A stretch of DNA of 64,000 nt, taken from assembly GCA_018873245.2 (NCBI GenBank), contig JAEMBT020000001.1, positions 18,540,220-18,604,219 of the forward strand. Direction: 5' to 3'. The notes under the pieces were generated by a model. That model searched no databases. It had not been told where the DNA came from and saw only the letters and a program-made list of their open reading frames with translations. Made by a program: the position numbers and the translations under genes. Every line of letters starts with the position of its first letter. The first letter of the stretch is position 1. This document shows, piece after piece, positions 21,101 through 33,138 of the stretch. Source of the DNA: Archegozetes longisetosus. Lineage: Eukaryota > Arthropoda > Arachnida > Sarcoptiformes > Trhypochthoniidae.

Positions 21101-24024
21101 GGAAAGGAATTATCTAAAATCACTTTTCCTGTTGTCTTCAATGAACCTTTAAGTTTTCTACAAAGAATGGCTGAATTTCTTGAATATGCCCATTATTTGA
21201 ATATTGCTGATGATTCTGACGATCCTATTGAACGAATGGAGGTGTTTATTATTTCACTTTTATTTATCTATCTATTTCATTATTTTATTGGCCATCTATG
21301 AATGCTATAAATTGCAACAATAGCTTTTTTTACAACCAGAATATCTTCTATTAGTTACTGTTGTTTCAATCATAAAAAGTCAATAACATATTAGCATATA
21401 TCTAATTAATATAAATTAGATTTACTCATTTTAAATAGATATCTATAAACCTATTGATACCATATCAAACATTTATCAGCTTATTCTGGATCTCATCTCA
21501 GTTCATAAGCTTATTCTAGACCCCAAACCTTCAATAGTTGATATCATCGAAAGACTAAGTCTTTACTTTTACTTTTAATAATTTATTAGTCTAGTTATTA
21601 TTTTCAATTACTACACGTATGGTAATTTATATTTTATTAGATGTTCAATATATCCCTTATTTACCAAAGACCAGATCTATATTTTCTTAGACTCTCCTTC
21701 CGTCAAAACTATTTGAGTTATGATACTCTATTTGAAAAGTAGTTGTGTTAGATCTCAAGTATGTATACATTATATATAATGGATATCCAATATTTCAATT
21801 CAGATTTGACTTCAATACAATATACTGTAGAGAAAACTGATCGATCATAGTGTTTATTCTGAGCCAATACATCTATTAGATTATTACTGCAGTTAAACTT
21901 GTATTAAATTTGCATTAATTTATATTAAACATCTATTTGGCTTGATTTTCATAACAGAATGTCTGCGCGTTTATAGTATCGTCCTATTCTTCAAATTGGC
22001 TAAGATTGAACAAACCATTCAATCCATTATTGGGAGAGACATATGAGTATGAAATCAAAGATTTAGGTGTTAAAGTAATATTTGAACAAGTCAGTCATCA
22101 CCCACCGATCAGTGCATGGCATGCAGAGTCGCAACACTTCATCTTTCATGGTACCATTTGTCCAAAACTTAAGTTTTGGGGCAAATCCATCGAAGTCAAA
22201 CCTGAAGGAATTGTTACTTTAGAACTTAAGTCTAAGAAAGAGGTCTACACTTGGAAGTCTGTTAATTGTTGTGTGCATAACATTATAGTTGGCAAGTTGT
22301 GGTTCGAACAGGTATGGTATTGATAGTATATTATGAACATTATATACTAATAATAATAATAATACTTAATGTTATATATAAACGATTATTAGATTTAATG
22401 TCTACTTTTAATAGTATGGCTTAATGGAAGTGACAAATCAGACGAATGGACTAAAAGCGTCATTAAATTTTAAGGCGGCCGGCTGGTTTGGCAAAGACTT
22501 GCACAGATTCGACGGCTTTATTCTTTCCCCTAAGTACGCCTTAATATTCATTCGATCAATACTTTTTTCATCAAAACTATTCCACTTATCCCACTAAATA
22601 ACCTCTCATTCAGTTTACCTTTTTTTTCTTTTATTACTCTTCAACTTTTCAAAACGCCTTTACTCAAGTGTTTAGACAATCGTTTTTGAATCAATATTGA
22701 ATAAGAAATGAAAATATAGTCATGTTTTAAGTATTAGCTGTGATGTGTATGGAGTATGTACTACTCTTGTTAGCTCTCATGTTTCGCTCTAGTCATCAAT
22801 TTTTATTATAGAAATCTGTTCTACATTCCCATAGATATAGACATAGACTTAGGCATAAATTTAAATGCTTAGTACCTAACTTGTGCAATATAAGTGACTT
22901 GCCATCTCAACTCTCTACTTCTATGCTTATAATAAACAATCCTTTCATACCATCTTTATCTCTATTACTCTCAATCCTATTCTCAGCTCTTGTTTGACTT
23001 GGATTTTTTGGGAGTAGTACTAACGTTCATAGGAATGTATTTGAATTGTTTAGAAAGCAGAACGAAAATAATAGAGGAAAATGTATGATATAACTGAGAA
23101 GCAAAGCATAGCATTATTTGCTCTAATGTATCAAAAATGTAATAGTGCTTAACCTATAATACCTTTACTCAAGTTTTATATATATTATGCATAAAACACT
23201 AATGAATAGTTTATTTATAGTAAAGAAAAACTGCGGTTTATGTACGGAAAGTGGAGTGATTACATGAAATCTGCTGCCGTTGATGACTATGACGAATACA
23301 TGAAATCTCACGCTCAAAGGTTTCGAGTACCAGATAAGCCTTCCAATGACAGTCATGGAACTCCTTCCACTCCCAGGAAAGTCATGTCTAAACTGAATAG
23401 TTTGACGCGTCAGCTGACAGGCAGTGATCAACATGAGGATAATGAAGACCCAACAGGTCTTCCTGATAGTGGTATTAATGGTGAAATTCCGAAAAGTGAT
23501 TCCTCGCACTCATTGGACATTCCAAACTCTAGAATATTGTGGCAGGTCAATCCTAGACCAGAATATTCCGCACAGTATTATCACTTCACACTCTTCTCTA
23601 TGTCACTCAATCAGTTAACTGATGAATTAGCAAAATCCTTACCTCCTACTGACAGCAGATTTCGACCTGATGTGAAAAAGCTCGAAGATGGAGATCTTGG
23701 TATCTATTATTCATTTATATCTATCTCTCTTGATTCGTATTTCATATTTCTTTAATTCTAATCATAGAAAGTGCAGCTCTAGAGAAGAATAGATTAGAAG
23801 AGAAACAAAGAGAAGTTAGAAGACAAAGAAAGAAAAAAAGAGATAGTTGGGAGCCACTGTAAGTATAATTAATTGTTGAGTGTTTATGAAGATTATAATT
23901 GAGTTTGTATTACTTTAAAAGATGGTTCAAACTCGAACAAAATCAATACACAAAAGAAGAAGATTGGGTCTACAAAGGAAACTATTGGGACCGAGATTTC
24001 AGTAAATGTCCCGATATTTTTTAA
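13968..24024 (+). CDS. OSBPL1A: Oxysterol-binding protein-related protein 1 (long, ankyrin-containing)
   Basis: ORP1L-type lipid sensor/transfer protein of late endosome-ER contact sites. Ten in-phase exons: 13968-14232, 14304-14389, 14727-15941, 16092-16456, 21031-21241, 21958-22311, 22415-22533, 23221-23699, 23768-23858, 23922-24024; about 1095 aa. Domains: acidic N-terminus; ankyrin repeats about 95-275 (GWTPLHLASYFGH, GDTPLHKAAYTGR, GNSALHCAAYRG); PH domain about 295-392 ending in the conserved Trp383; a helical linker; an acidic-preceded FFAT motif EYFDAFD at 581-587 for VAP binding at the ER; and a sterol/lipid-binding ORD from about 644 with the signature EQVSHHPP at 757-764, LLGETYE upstream, and the C-terminal WVYKGNYWDRDF. 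Length and order match ORP1L rather than OSBP or ORP2. The start uses the first of two adjacent ATGs. The stop overlaps a poly(A) signal at 24024-24029. Confidence 0.95.
15962..16085. repeat. 62-nt tandem duplication filling an ORP1 intron
   Basis: Two head-to-tail copies, 15962-16023 and 16024-16085, with only three differences that I count. They make up most of the 150-nt intron 15942-16091. The second copy abuts the acceptor. This looks like a recent intron expansion. Confidence 0.95.
18114..18208. repeat. (CT)n/(TGTC)n compound microsatellite
   Basis: About 95 nt of CT with a short GTCT-repeat section near its start, in ORP1 intron 4. Confidence 0.95.
20793..20960. mobile_element. Candidate pogo-like MITE
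   Basis: Short element bounded by near-perfect terminal inverted repeats: TACTGTCAACTCTC at 20793-20806, and GAGAGTTGACTGTA at 20947-20960, whose complement is TACAGTCAACTCTC. The left end continues GTTATAATGAA, reminiscent of the 'CTCGTTATAACGAA' ends of pogo/Tigger elements. A (GA)n tract at 20926-20951 occupies part of the right end. No coding capacity. It lies 70 bp upstream of ORP1 exon 5. The superfamily label is inference. Confidence 0.5.
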
Positions 24025-24029
24025 ATAAA
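24024..24029 (+). terminator. Poly(A) signal overlapping the ORP1 stop codon
   Basis: AATAAA begins at the last base of the TAA stop (24022-24024), so if it is used the 3' UTR would be only about 10-30 nt. Confidence 0.6.
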
Positions 24030-25778
24030 GCCTTCTATTCTGTTGCCAACAATATTCATTATTAGAGTTAAGACAATTTTATACATTATTTATATAAGAG
24101 TAAATATAAATGTAATGCACGCTCAGTTTTATTTCATCCAAATATTATCTTTTAATTCTATTATTATTGATTTAATCTTGTTTTAGTTTATAAAGTTTAT
24201 TATAACAAATTGTGATTTCATTATATGCTCTAATCATTATCGCTTAGTTTCACAAAATATATTAATTGCACAAATAATTGATATTAGTTGTTATTTTTAG
24301 TCGTCTTTAAGTAAAGTTTAAACAATTATTTTTGCAATAACTCTGTGATGACTGCGTAATAAAGTTTGTCAGTAGAGAAGACCAAATAGAGTTAAATAGA
24401 ATCAAAATATGGCTGTAATTCTGATTATATTCTACATGTAAGTTATGATATGAGTGACTTATTAAAGTGTACAATATTTTAGAGCTTTCATGTAATCATG
24501 TGTAAGACTTATAGAACACTAGTTGTATAAGTAGTGTTGAAAATAGTGTTTATTAGTTTGAAATGATAGAAAAACGTGAAATAGATATGAAGATAATAAT
24601 AGAAATAAATGTATAAATATTAGATGCAATAGAAGTGGTAGGGCTGTCCTAAAAGCAACTTGTTTTGGTACATTTATATTTTGGCGATAAATTAGAGAAT
24701 GTGTTTTTTTATATATAATATATATATTATAGAAATGTTCAAATAGTAACTTACAAGCATTCCGTATGCAAAATGATTTAATTGCTGTTAATTATAAGTT
24801 ATATTTAACAAAACTACCTATCGTTATATTCATTACTCATATGTTCAAGCTTTTGTCGGTTAAAACTCCAACATTTAGTTAATTGTATAAAAAGTCTAAT
24901 AAAACAATTTTTGACCATAAACGTAATCATTTGAATGATTATCTAAACTGGAAAGATAATATATGCATAATATATGCTAATTTTTGACAATCTATAAACC
25001 AAATAGCTATACAAAAATTAGACTAGTAAGTAAAACAAGTAATTAATAATTATTACTATATACTAATTGAGATGTTGAGTTCAACTATAATTACAAGTTA
25101 TAAAGTTATACTAAAAACATTCAGTTATGAATACTATCAACAGAAAATATATTACCAACGATTGTTTATTATCAGCTAGTGTGATCTAATTGCAAAATAA
25201 GTTCAATTTATGTTTTAAGTACTTTTGATCATAACTAATGATTTTCAGTTTAGTTGAGAAGACATTCACGTAAAGAAATCGATAATAGAAAAGAAGAAGA
25301 AGTAATAGAAGAAGTAATAGAAGTAATAGAAGAGAAGAGAAATAGTTAGGGGATAGAAATAAGAAAAAAAGATCTCCTTGTGTGTGAACTACTACTTGTT
25401 CAATCTGTGTGGTCCTCACATGACTTGATCAGCATTGGCTGACAAGTCTTTCCAATGCCTTTACTGAATGTCTAATCCCTCTCTCTCTCAGTTTACTCTA
25501 TGTTTAATTTTCTATTTGGGCGTAGATTGGATTCCAAGAATCTTTATATTATTACTTAGATATGTTTTACTTATTTTTTACTTTTTTCTATTATTTTATG
25601 TCTAATTGGTTAGAATTGAACTTAGTTTCTATTATAACAAACTTAATAGAAAGTTAGATAAAACACTTTCTCTTTGTAAGAGACCGTCTGTTCTAAAGGT
25701 ACGAACAATAAGATCTGTTGCTTTTCAGTATGAACTCATTGAATTTGTTCAACATTTTCAGAGTGTCTAAATAAAAAG
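24025..25778. other. Intergenic between ORP1 and Smoothened
   Basis: 1.75 kb of AT-rich sequence with no gene recognised. It holds a purine-rich AAGAAGTAATAG-type repeat at about 25290-25345, and must include the Smoothened promoter and 5' UTR. I see no convincing core promoter motif. Confidence 0.55.
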
Positions 25779-28700
25779 ATGCAATTATACTCAGGTGCCA
25801 TTAATTCAATAATAATAATAATAATATTAAATATAATAAATCCGATATGTAGTATTATATCAAGTCACGAGAGAAATGTCTTCAATCAGGCATTATATCA
25901 AAGTCCTGATCATTGTTACAGAACAACTAAGTGTCGAACACTCAACACATCCCAATGTCTTGACGTGACACTTCCATACAAATTCACCTCATCCAACGTC
26001 TTAGAGAAGCATACATTGAGCGAAATACACGACTACTTATCAAGATGGAAAGGTCTGCGAAGTATACCTCAATGTTGGAAAGCATTGCAATCAGTACTTT
26101 GCGCCACATTTTTCCCGCGTTGTGATAATGAATCGAATCGTGTCTCATTAGCAACACACGACATGTGCCGCCTCACGCGACACCCGTGTCGACTAATTGA
26201 GTTACACTACGAATGGCCAGAGTTTTTGCGCTGCGATAACGAAACCCTATTTCCGTCCAAATGCAACAACGAGTACATGGACTTGAAGTTCAACACTTCA
26301 GCAGTGGCCAAATGTTCAGGACCACTAGTTAACAGCGACGACAGCAATATATGGTATCCAGGGATCGAAGGATGTGCTGTTCAGTGTCATAATCCAATCT
26401 ATACAGAAGAAGAGCACAGAAAAATGTCATCATTTATATCACACTTGGCAACAATAAGTTTAATGGCAACACTATTTGCAGTATCAACATTTATAATAGA
26501 TTGGAGAAGTTCTAATAGATATCCAGCAGTGATTATATTCTACTTAAATATGTGTTTTCTTATATCTAATATTGGTTGGCTCATGCAATTTATACTAACT
26601 AAAGGAAAAAATGAAATTGTTTGTAGACCTGACAATACCAGTCGTTATGGAGAACCTGGAACTCCTGAAAACTTTTACTGCTTATTAGTCTTTCTCTTCA
26701 TTTATTACTTCTCTATGGCAGCTTTGGTCTGGTTTGTTAATTTGGCTTATGCTTGGGATCTCTCATTTCAAACTTCATCTCAAAGGGAATCTGTCAACTC
26801 TAAAGTTGCTTATTTTCATTTGACTGCGTGGAGTGTGCCATTAATGCTGACGATTACTATATTAGCTTTAGGAGAGGTATGATATTTGATTTTCTTCCCG
26901 GACTTGTCTAAAGTTCGCCAAACTATTAGTGGCATTTATATTAAAACTATTGAATCTAATCAATTTAGGTGGACGGGGACTCTCTACGAGGCATTTGTTT
27001 TGTTGGTTACCTCAAACCAGTAATGAGAATATGTTTCGTATTGGTACCAATAACTGTATCGTTAACAATTGGTTGTTTTTATATGTTCAAAGCTATGCTC
27101 ACATTAATTAAAGTCAAATTAATCAATAAATCTCAAAGAAGTCTTAATAGAAGAAAAAGCAAAAAGATTGAACACATGATCTTTAGAATAGGTAATAGTA
27201 GTTAAATTAGTTAAACTAAGTTTTATTAATTGAATGTTTGATTTGATCTACTTTTCAGCATTCTTCGTCACATTTGCAATAACAGCAGTGATTTGTACAT
27301 ATGTTTGTCATATATATGAATTTTCTCACGAGCACCATTGGAAAACAAGTCTTAATGATTACATTATGTAATACAAACCTCTATTCACTTAACCATCAAT
27401 TTATCCAATTTATTGTCTTTTTAGATGTACGCTAAACATTACGGCAGCTCTTTATCCAGAGTCAGACTTGTCAGAAGAGCATTCTTGTAGATCAGAAGCT
27501 CGACCGAATTTAGTCTACGCTTATTCTCAACTCATATCAGTGTTTGGTGCCGGAATAGTCACCTCAACATGGGTTTGGACTTCTAACTCATTAGCTGGTT
27601 GGAAGAGATTCATAAAAAGGCATTTGAAGCCTGACCTCAATGAGCCCATAAGACTCAAACGACACGAAATGATCTCAAAAGTATTCAATCGAAGACATCA
27701 ATTAAGTCAAGGCTGTTACTCTCCGAGCTTCCATTCGATGCACGACGACCCAGTCGGGATGAATCTCAACTCTGCTGTCTCTCAAGACTTGTCCGCCACG
27801 TGGGCCGCCGCTCTCCCCAACTTTATGTACAGAAGAGGAGGAATAATAGGAAATGGCAACGAAACACATTATTTGCCTAATTTTGTCAGTACTAGACATT
27901 CATCCATTTCTGATATTAGTCAACAGCGATCTTTTGATTCTTATATCAGTCAAAGGCGTTCACTTGACTCTCAGGTCAGTTTAGAACACTTAGAAATGGT
28001 TGCAATGGCTCGACATCAGAGGAGAAAGACAAAGAAAGAACGCGAGAAGTTATTAAAAGCTCACAATAGTCATCGCTCATATCCATACCATTTACCGACA
28101 AGAAGAGGAAGTGATACTTCAGGCAGTGTTATATCAGCAGCACTCGCGGCCAGAGGTCTGACCAAAATGACCAAATCTGAAACCAAGTCGACGAGTACTG
28201 GAGATTTGGTAGCATTGGGTCAACAGATCCCTCTGCCACAACACTACTTAACACCACCCTTAGCGCCACCCTCTTCTCTAGCACTTCATCCACACTCAAC
28301 ACTTCCATTCATCGCACCTCAAGCACCAGTTGTCCCGCGACAGAGAGCCACAAAATCATCCGTTACTAGCTTCACATTCACTCATGGAATGTCAGATCAA
28401 TCTACACAACTGACTAATCCTTTAGTTGAAAGGAGAAGACCAGAAAGTCGTGCGCATTCAATCGCCAACTCATCAAATGTGCCACATTCCACACCAAACG
28501 GATCAAGCATACATCCAACGCCACAATACACTACAAACTCTCTGTCAAACTATGGAATTACCTATTTAAATGGTGTTAATTATCCCACACCTGCGCCTTC
28601 TATCAATTACTTCAATCCAATGAATGCCTATTACGGCAATATGTTAGCTAACGGTCAGCCAAACCCGCCGATGACGGGGTACTCAAACTTCATGACACCA

Positions 28701-29288
28701 CAATATCCAACGACACCACTGCCAGGAATGCAATTCGCGCAACAATACCCTTACAATGGACTACAAGCGCATTATTCACTGCAACAACAATGCGCTAATT
28801 TGCATGACATCCATTCTCTGATTAGAGAAAGAGAAGCACTTCTACCATTAATTGCACCCATGGATAGTTCCAGCGAAGTCGGAGACCCATTTTTTCCTAT
28901 TCAAATTTCAGACTCCGAAGGAATGTATTCCGAAGCTGTTTCTAGAAACGAAGACATCGCTACTGCTCAACAAATAGTTGACGAGCATATACAAAGAGTC
29001 GAAGCAGCCGTTGAAGCTAACAATATCTCATCGAATAGTTTGAAACATAATCAAACAGTTGTTGGGGCTTTAGGCGAAGGATTAGTTGGAGAAGTGCTTG
29101 AGATGAAAAAGTCTAATAAATCAGAAAAACGGAAAAAGAAGAAGTCATCTAAGAAACATAAAACTCAATCAACTAATGGTCATGTAGTGGTCAATGCTAA
29201 TGATATAAATGTTAATTGTAATGATGATAAAAATGTTTTAAGTAATGACAATATTGTGAAAGAAGAGAATACTGAAGTTGTCAATTAG
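25779..29288 (+). CDS. smo: Smoothened, Hedgehog-pathway seven-transmembrane transducer
   Basis: Class F receptor that, when Patched releases it, activates Gli/Ci signalling. Four in-phase exons: 25779-26876, 26969-27191, 27259-27367, 27425-29288; about 1097 aa. Residues 11-25 form an Ile-rich signal peptide. The Cys-rich domain spans about 46-180 with CRTLNTSQCLDVTLPYKF, distinctive of Smo among frizzleds, and the extracellular linker contains WYPGIEGCAVQC at 192-203. Membrane segments start near 219 (TM1), 250 (TM2), 301 (TM3) and 346 (TM4), then two in exon 2 and the start of exon 3, and TM7 just before STWVW (524-528). A cytoplasmic tail of about 560 residues follows, with basic-Ser sites (RHSS, RRSLDS, RRGS), Pro/Tyr-rich low complexity and a Lys-rich patch near the end. 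It is convergent with SAMM50, 411 bp away. Confidence 0.95.
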
Positions 29289-29699
29289 TTTAAAACTGTG
29301 ATAATTTAGATACCTCTTATGGTCTAAAACTTGTTTTATTAAAGTTTATTTATTATGTATAAATTTATTAACGTTTTTTTCATTAAATTACTATGAAGTA
29401 TCTCAACTTTAATCTTCAATGCGAACGTAGGTGTAGTTTGAGACACTTATGTCGAACTGAATAACAGGTATGTCTATAGTTAAAGTCAATAGATCTTAAA
29501 ATACTATTGAGTCATTAATAAACGTTTGTTTGTATTACAACTACGGTTTTAATAATTAGATTGACTATTATGGAAGTCGGAAAACTTTAGAATCTTTATT
29601 ATTATTTAGATTCATGAAAATACTTTACAACTTAAATTTCTAAATAATTGCTAAACAATTATAGGCATTCATAACTAACGCTATGACTAATGATTAATG
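29289..29699. terminator. Convergent 3' region of smo and SAMM50
   Basis: 411 bp between the two stop codons. A plus-strand ATTAAA at 29338-29343 is a candidate smo poly(A) signal. A minus-strand AATAAA (TTTATT at 29595-29600) is a candidate for SAMM50. The 16-mer CAATGCGAACGTAGGT at 29417-29432 recurs at 32156-32171. Confidence 0.5.
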
Positions 29700-31175
29700 C
29701 TATACAAAATTGATACCAATTCCAAACTGCAATCCAGGATTCACTTGATCTCCATTTTGTTCATTGAAAGGGACACAATAATTCAATTCAAATCTTGCCA
29801 TATGCCCAATAGATAGAACTAATCCTAATCCAACTGAATATCTCATTTTATTTAATAATATATTGAAGTTTCTATAGTGATCGTCTGAGAAACTAAAGTT
29901 TCCTATATTTCCCGCATTTACGAATAGGTGAGTTCGAAAGAAGTCACCGAATCCATTATGTCCGGGTCTAAATGGAAGCGGACAATACACATGAACGCCT
30001 CCATTCCAGTAAGTATTAGCTCCCAATGCGTTTCCATCAGCATGAGGCCCAACGCCAAACAATTGGAAGCCTCTTAGAGTGAGCGGACCGCCAATAAAAA
30101 ATTTGTCATTAATACAGATGACCGAATCTCTCTTTTCCAACGATTTCATTATGCCAGCTCTTAATGTGGCCTGAATTACAATATCATTGAGAAACAGAAA
30201 CGGAACGTTATATTGTAGTTCGACCTCATGCTTATGAAACCCAACATTTCCACCTAAAAGACCGGCGCATTCTTGTTGTAGCTTAAAGAGACCGCCTACC
30301 GATGGAAGTATTGGATTATCTCTTCGATCAAACGTCAGAATGTGTTTTATCGATGACTTGAGAGAATGGCCACATTCTTCACGTATTGCAAAGGCTGTAT
30401 TGGTTGATAGACTTGAGATATCTCTCCAAATACCTTCCCATCGAAGTGAGTGAAGAATAGTTGGACGCGATTTGAAGCTGAGGTCAAGCATTAATCCACG
30501 ATCTACTTCTCTGAACCCGCTCCACGGCGCGTCTGACCCGCTCTGGAATACAGAGGCCGACAACTTAGGTTGTGGCCAAAGCCATGGCACAAATGGCTTA
30601 ATGAATGTCGAATTGAAACCAGTGGTGTGTTTAGTTCCGTATTGGTATTCGGTCTGAAGAATTTCACCTGAATTATGATTAAATATATTTTAGATATTCT
30701 TTGAAAGAGGTTTGAGTTAATAAAATATAAAGTTTTGGGAAAGAATTTTGAGACCTCTCCCAAAAGCGTTCGGTAGTTTCATCTGCAGCACAACAGACCC
30801 GTCGTTATTATTGCCCACCGAAGTATTGATTCCGCCGACAATTCTTCTATTTTCGACAACAGAATAAGTGACTTCGAGTCCATCAGCTGAAGCGTTTTGT
30901 CCACTACTGGTATCGATGAAAATATCGATGTTTTTGAAGGCGCCCAAAGTCTCCAATTGTTTTTTGACGTAATGGGCTTTGACCACCACTTGTTCGAAAT
31001 CAGTTGCTTCAAACAATTGCTTTACAGTTGCCGTCAATACGTCGTCTTTAGTTCTTTGAATTCCATCGATATGAATGGCGTCCACTCGAGTCTTATATGA
31101 CGATAAGCTTATATTCAGTGGATTAGTCGTCGAGGAGCCGGTTTTGTTGGTCGGTTCAAACGCGCTTCCAGTCAT
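29700..31175 (-). CDS. SAMM50: SAMM50, mitochondrial outer-membrane beta-barrel assembly protein
   Basis: Core of the SAM complex: an Omp85-family barrel that folds and inserts beta-barrel proteins into the mitochondrial outer membrane. Two exons, 31175-30755 and 30667-29700, separated by an 87-nt intron and joined in phase 1, give 462 aa, close to the 469 aa I recall for human. The N-terminal part contains one POTRA-like domain (about 30-110: VDAIHIDGIQRTKDDVL, then LETLGAFKNIDIFID). The rest is the 16-strand barrel, with GHSLKSSIKH, the Omp85 L6-type motif GGPLTLRGFQ, LPFRPGHNGFGDFFRTH, and RFELNYCVPF before the C-terminal FGIGINFV. No N-terminal presequence is seen, as expected for this family. 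The start at 31175 is the first Met of the open frame. Confidence 0.95.
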
Positions 31176-33138
31176 GCTTCCGATCAGTCAATTATTGAAA
31201 TGAGTTTAAATTAGTTTTAAATTAGTTTCAACTATTTGTTAAGTTATCATAATATCAGACATCAGTGTTTTTTTGCTTCAAACATATTTTTCCATTTTAA
31301 TCAATGTGTTTATTGTGTTTGATTGTTTGGCACTTTTTGATATAACAATTCCTGTTGATTCATAGTAAGAGCTATAGTAGAGAAAGGTTAGAAAATTGAA
31401 GATACTGTTAAGTGATGTTAATATTTGTGCATTTTTCTGGTTGAGTGTTAATATATTACGTGATGAATAATTGATAGAAAGTTTTAATAAACTTTTTAAT
31501 TATTTTAAACGTTATAATATTGAAGATTAGTTAATTATTTGTGTTATAAAGTTAAACAATTGTATTCCTCTCATATAAGATGCTATGGATGAACACCTCT
31601 GTACTATATGTATAAAGGATAATTGGATCACTTAAGCCATCATTTCAATCATGTTTACCATAGTGATTAGTTCTTGTTTTAGTTTAACTATTGTTCAACT
31701 CCTGAATTGCATCAATTCCTGAATCAAACAAATTATTGTTTAGTAACGTTTTGAAATAGTTTACAACACTTATCTAACCATAGCTATGACTAAGTGGTAA
31801 CTAAGAGAATTTAAAGGATGAGATAGGTGAAGTAGTTGAAGTATTTCGCAAGCACCACTGATGCACCACTGATTCATGCGACCAAACGTTTTTTGGCTTA
31901 ACTACTTAACTATTTCCTAATAATTTATGAGTACTAAGAAAAACGTCTATATTTTACACGTTTTACAACTTTCAACTACTAAATCAATGGGTTACTATGT
32001 TGCTTAAATTTGTTCTATGGACTCAACTTGTTACTATGTTTTAATTATTGTAAATGTGGTTTAGTTAATCAATCATTCATTTTTATGTAATGTAGAATTT
32101 AGAGCAATGTAGTTGGGGTCAAATGCAAATGGAACGAAAATTCTAAGATTTAATGCAATGCGAACGTAGGTCAAGTTGTAACAAATTTTGTGGTTTCCAT
32201 ATATTCTGATGTAATCAAAATTCTGAAACCTTTTCGACCGAAAAAGCTGTAAAAGATCCTGAATTGAATAGTTTTACCCACAAAGTGAAATAAAAATTCG
32301 GTATGATTTTGAAGATTAATTTTAAAAAAATTGTGATAGAATAAGACATAGACATAGATATTTGCGACTGAAAAGATCACCTATCATGCTGCGGCATGGA
32401 ATGGGTATGGAATAAATATTTTCAATAAAGCTGAGTCTTCTATTCTAATAAATTAAAATAATATTCAAAATTCTTGGAAAAGCTTAGAAAAGTTTTATCG
32501 GAATAGAATTCTTTACTTTTCGGACTAAATTTTCAACAATAAATTTCTTGACAGAGCTTCAATATTTAAAAAAAGCATCAATATATTCATAAACCAGACT
32601 CATATTCGAAAAAAGTTGATATAGTCTTGAAAAATCGACGAGATAAAACAAAATATTTTAAATCCATACTTATTGAAAGATAATAATAAATTTAAAACAA
32701 AAAGTTGCACTCTATCGTTGGGACACAAAGTCATTAAAAGTTTAGTGTTTTAGTGAAGAGAGAGAGAGAGAGAGAGAGCATGATGAAATGGGATGTTCAT
32801 CGGCATTTGGCATGAATACTAGAGAAATGGGAAACGTTAGCCAAAAGTGCGACAGAAATATGAGAGAAAAATATCAACAGTAAATGGTTTAGTTCTCAAG
32901 TGAGTGGATGTGGCAAACAGTTGAGCTCTCAAATATAATTATGATCCTTTGCGACAAATACATACACTTCAATCGTCTTCATAGTCTAAATAGTGCTCCA
33001 ATTCATACGTATTTCATATGAATTCAATTGTTTACGATTATCTTAAAATCAAATATTTTAGTCTGTGATAAATACTATAATTGAGATATATTTGAACTTA
33101 TTTCAAAGTGTTAATCATTATTGGAAAAGTTGAAGAAT
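31176..33138. other. Divergent SAMM50/bestrophin intergenic region
   Basis: 1.96 kb between the SAMM50 and bestrophin start codons, AT-rich, with a (GA)n tract at 32756-32779 and the repeated 16-mer at 32156-32171. The minus-strand frame 32171-32380 matches nothing known to me. Both promoters should lie here. Confidence 0.5.

Noticed and set aside
24641-24670. CTGTCCTAAAAGCAACTT near 24646 as a second mariner end
   Set aside because: It resembles a mariner terminal repeat, but I found no matching inverted end nearby and no transposase sequence.
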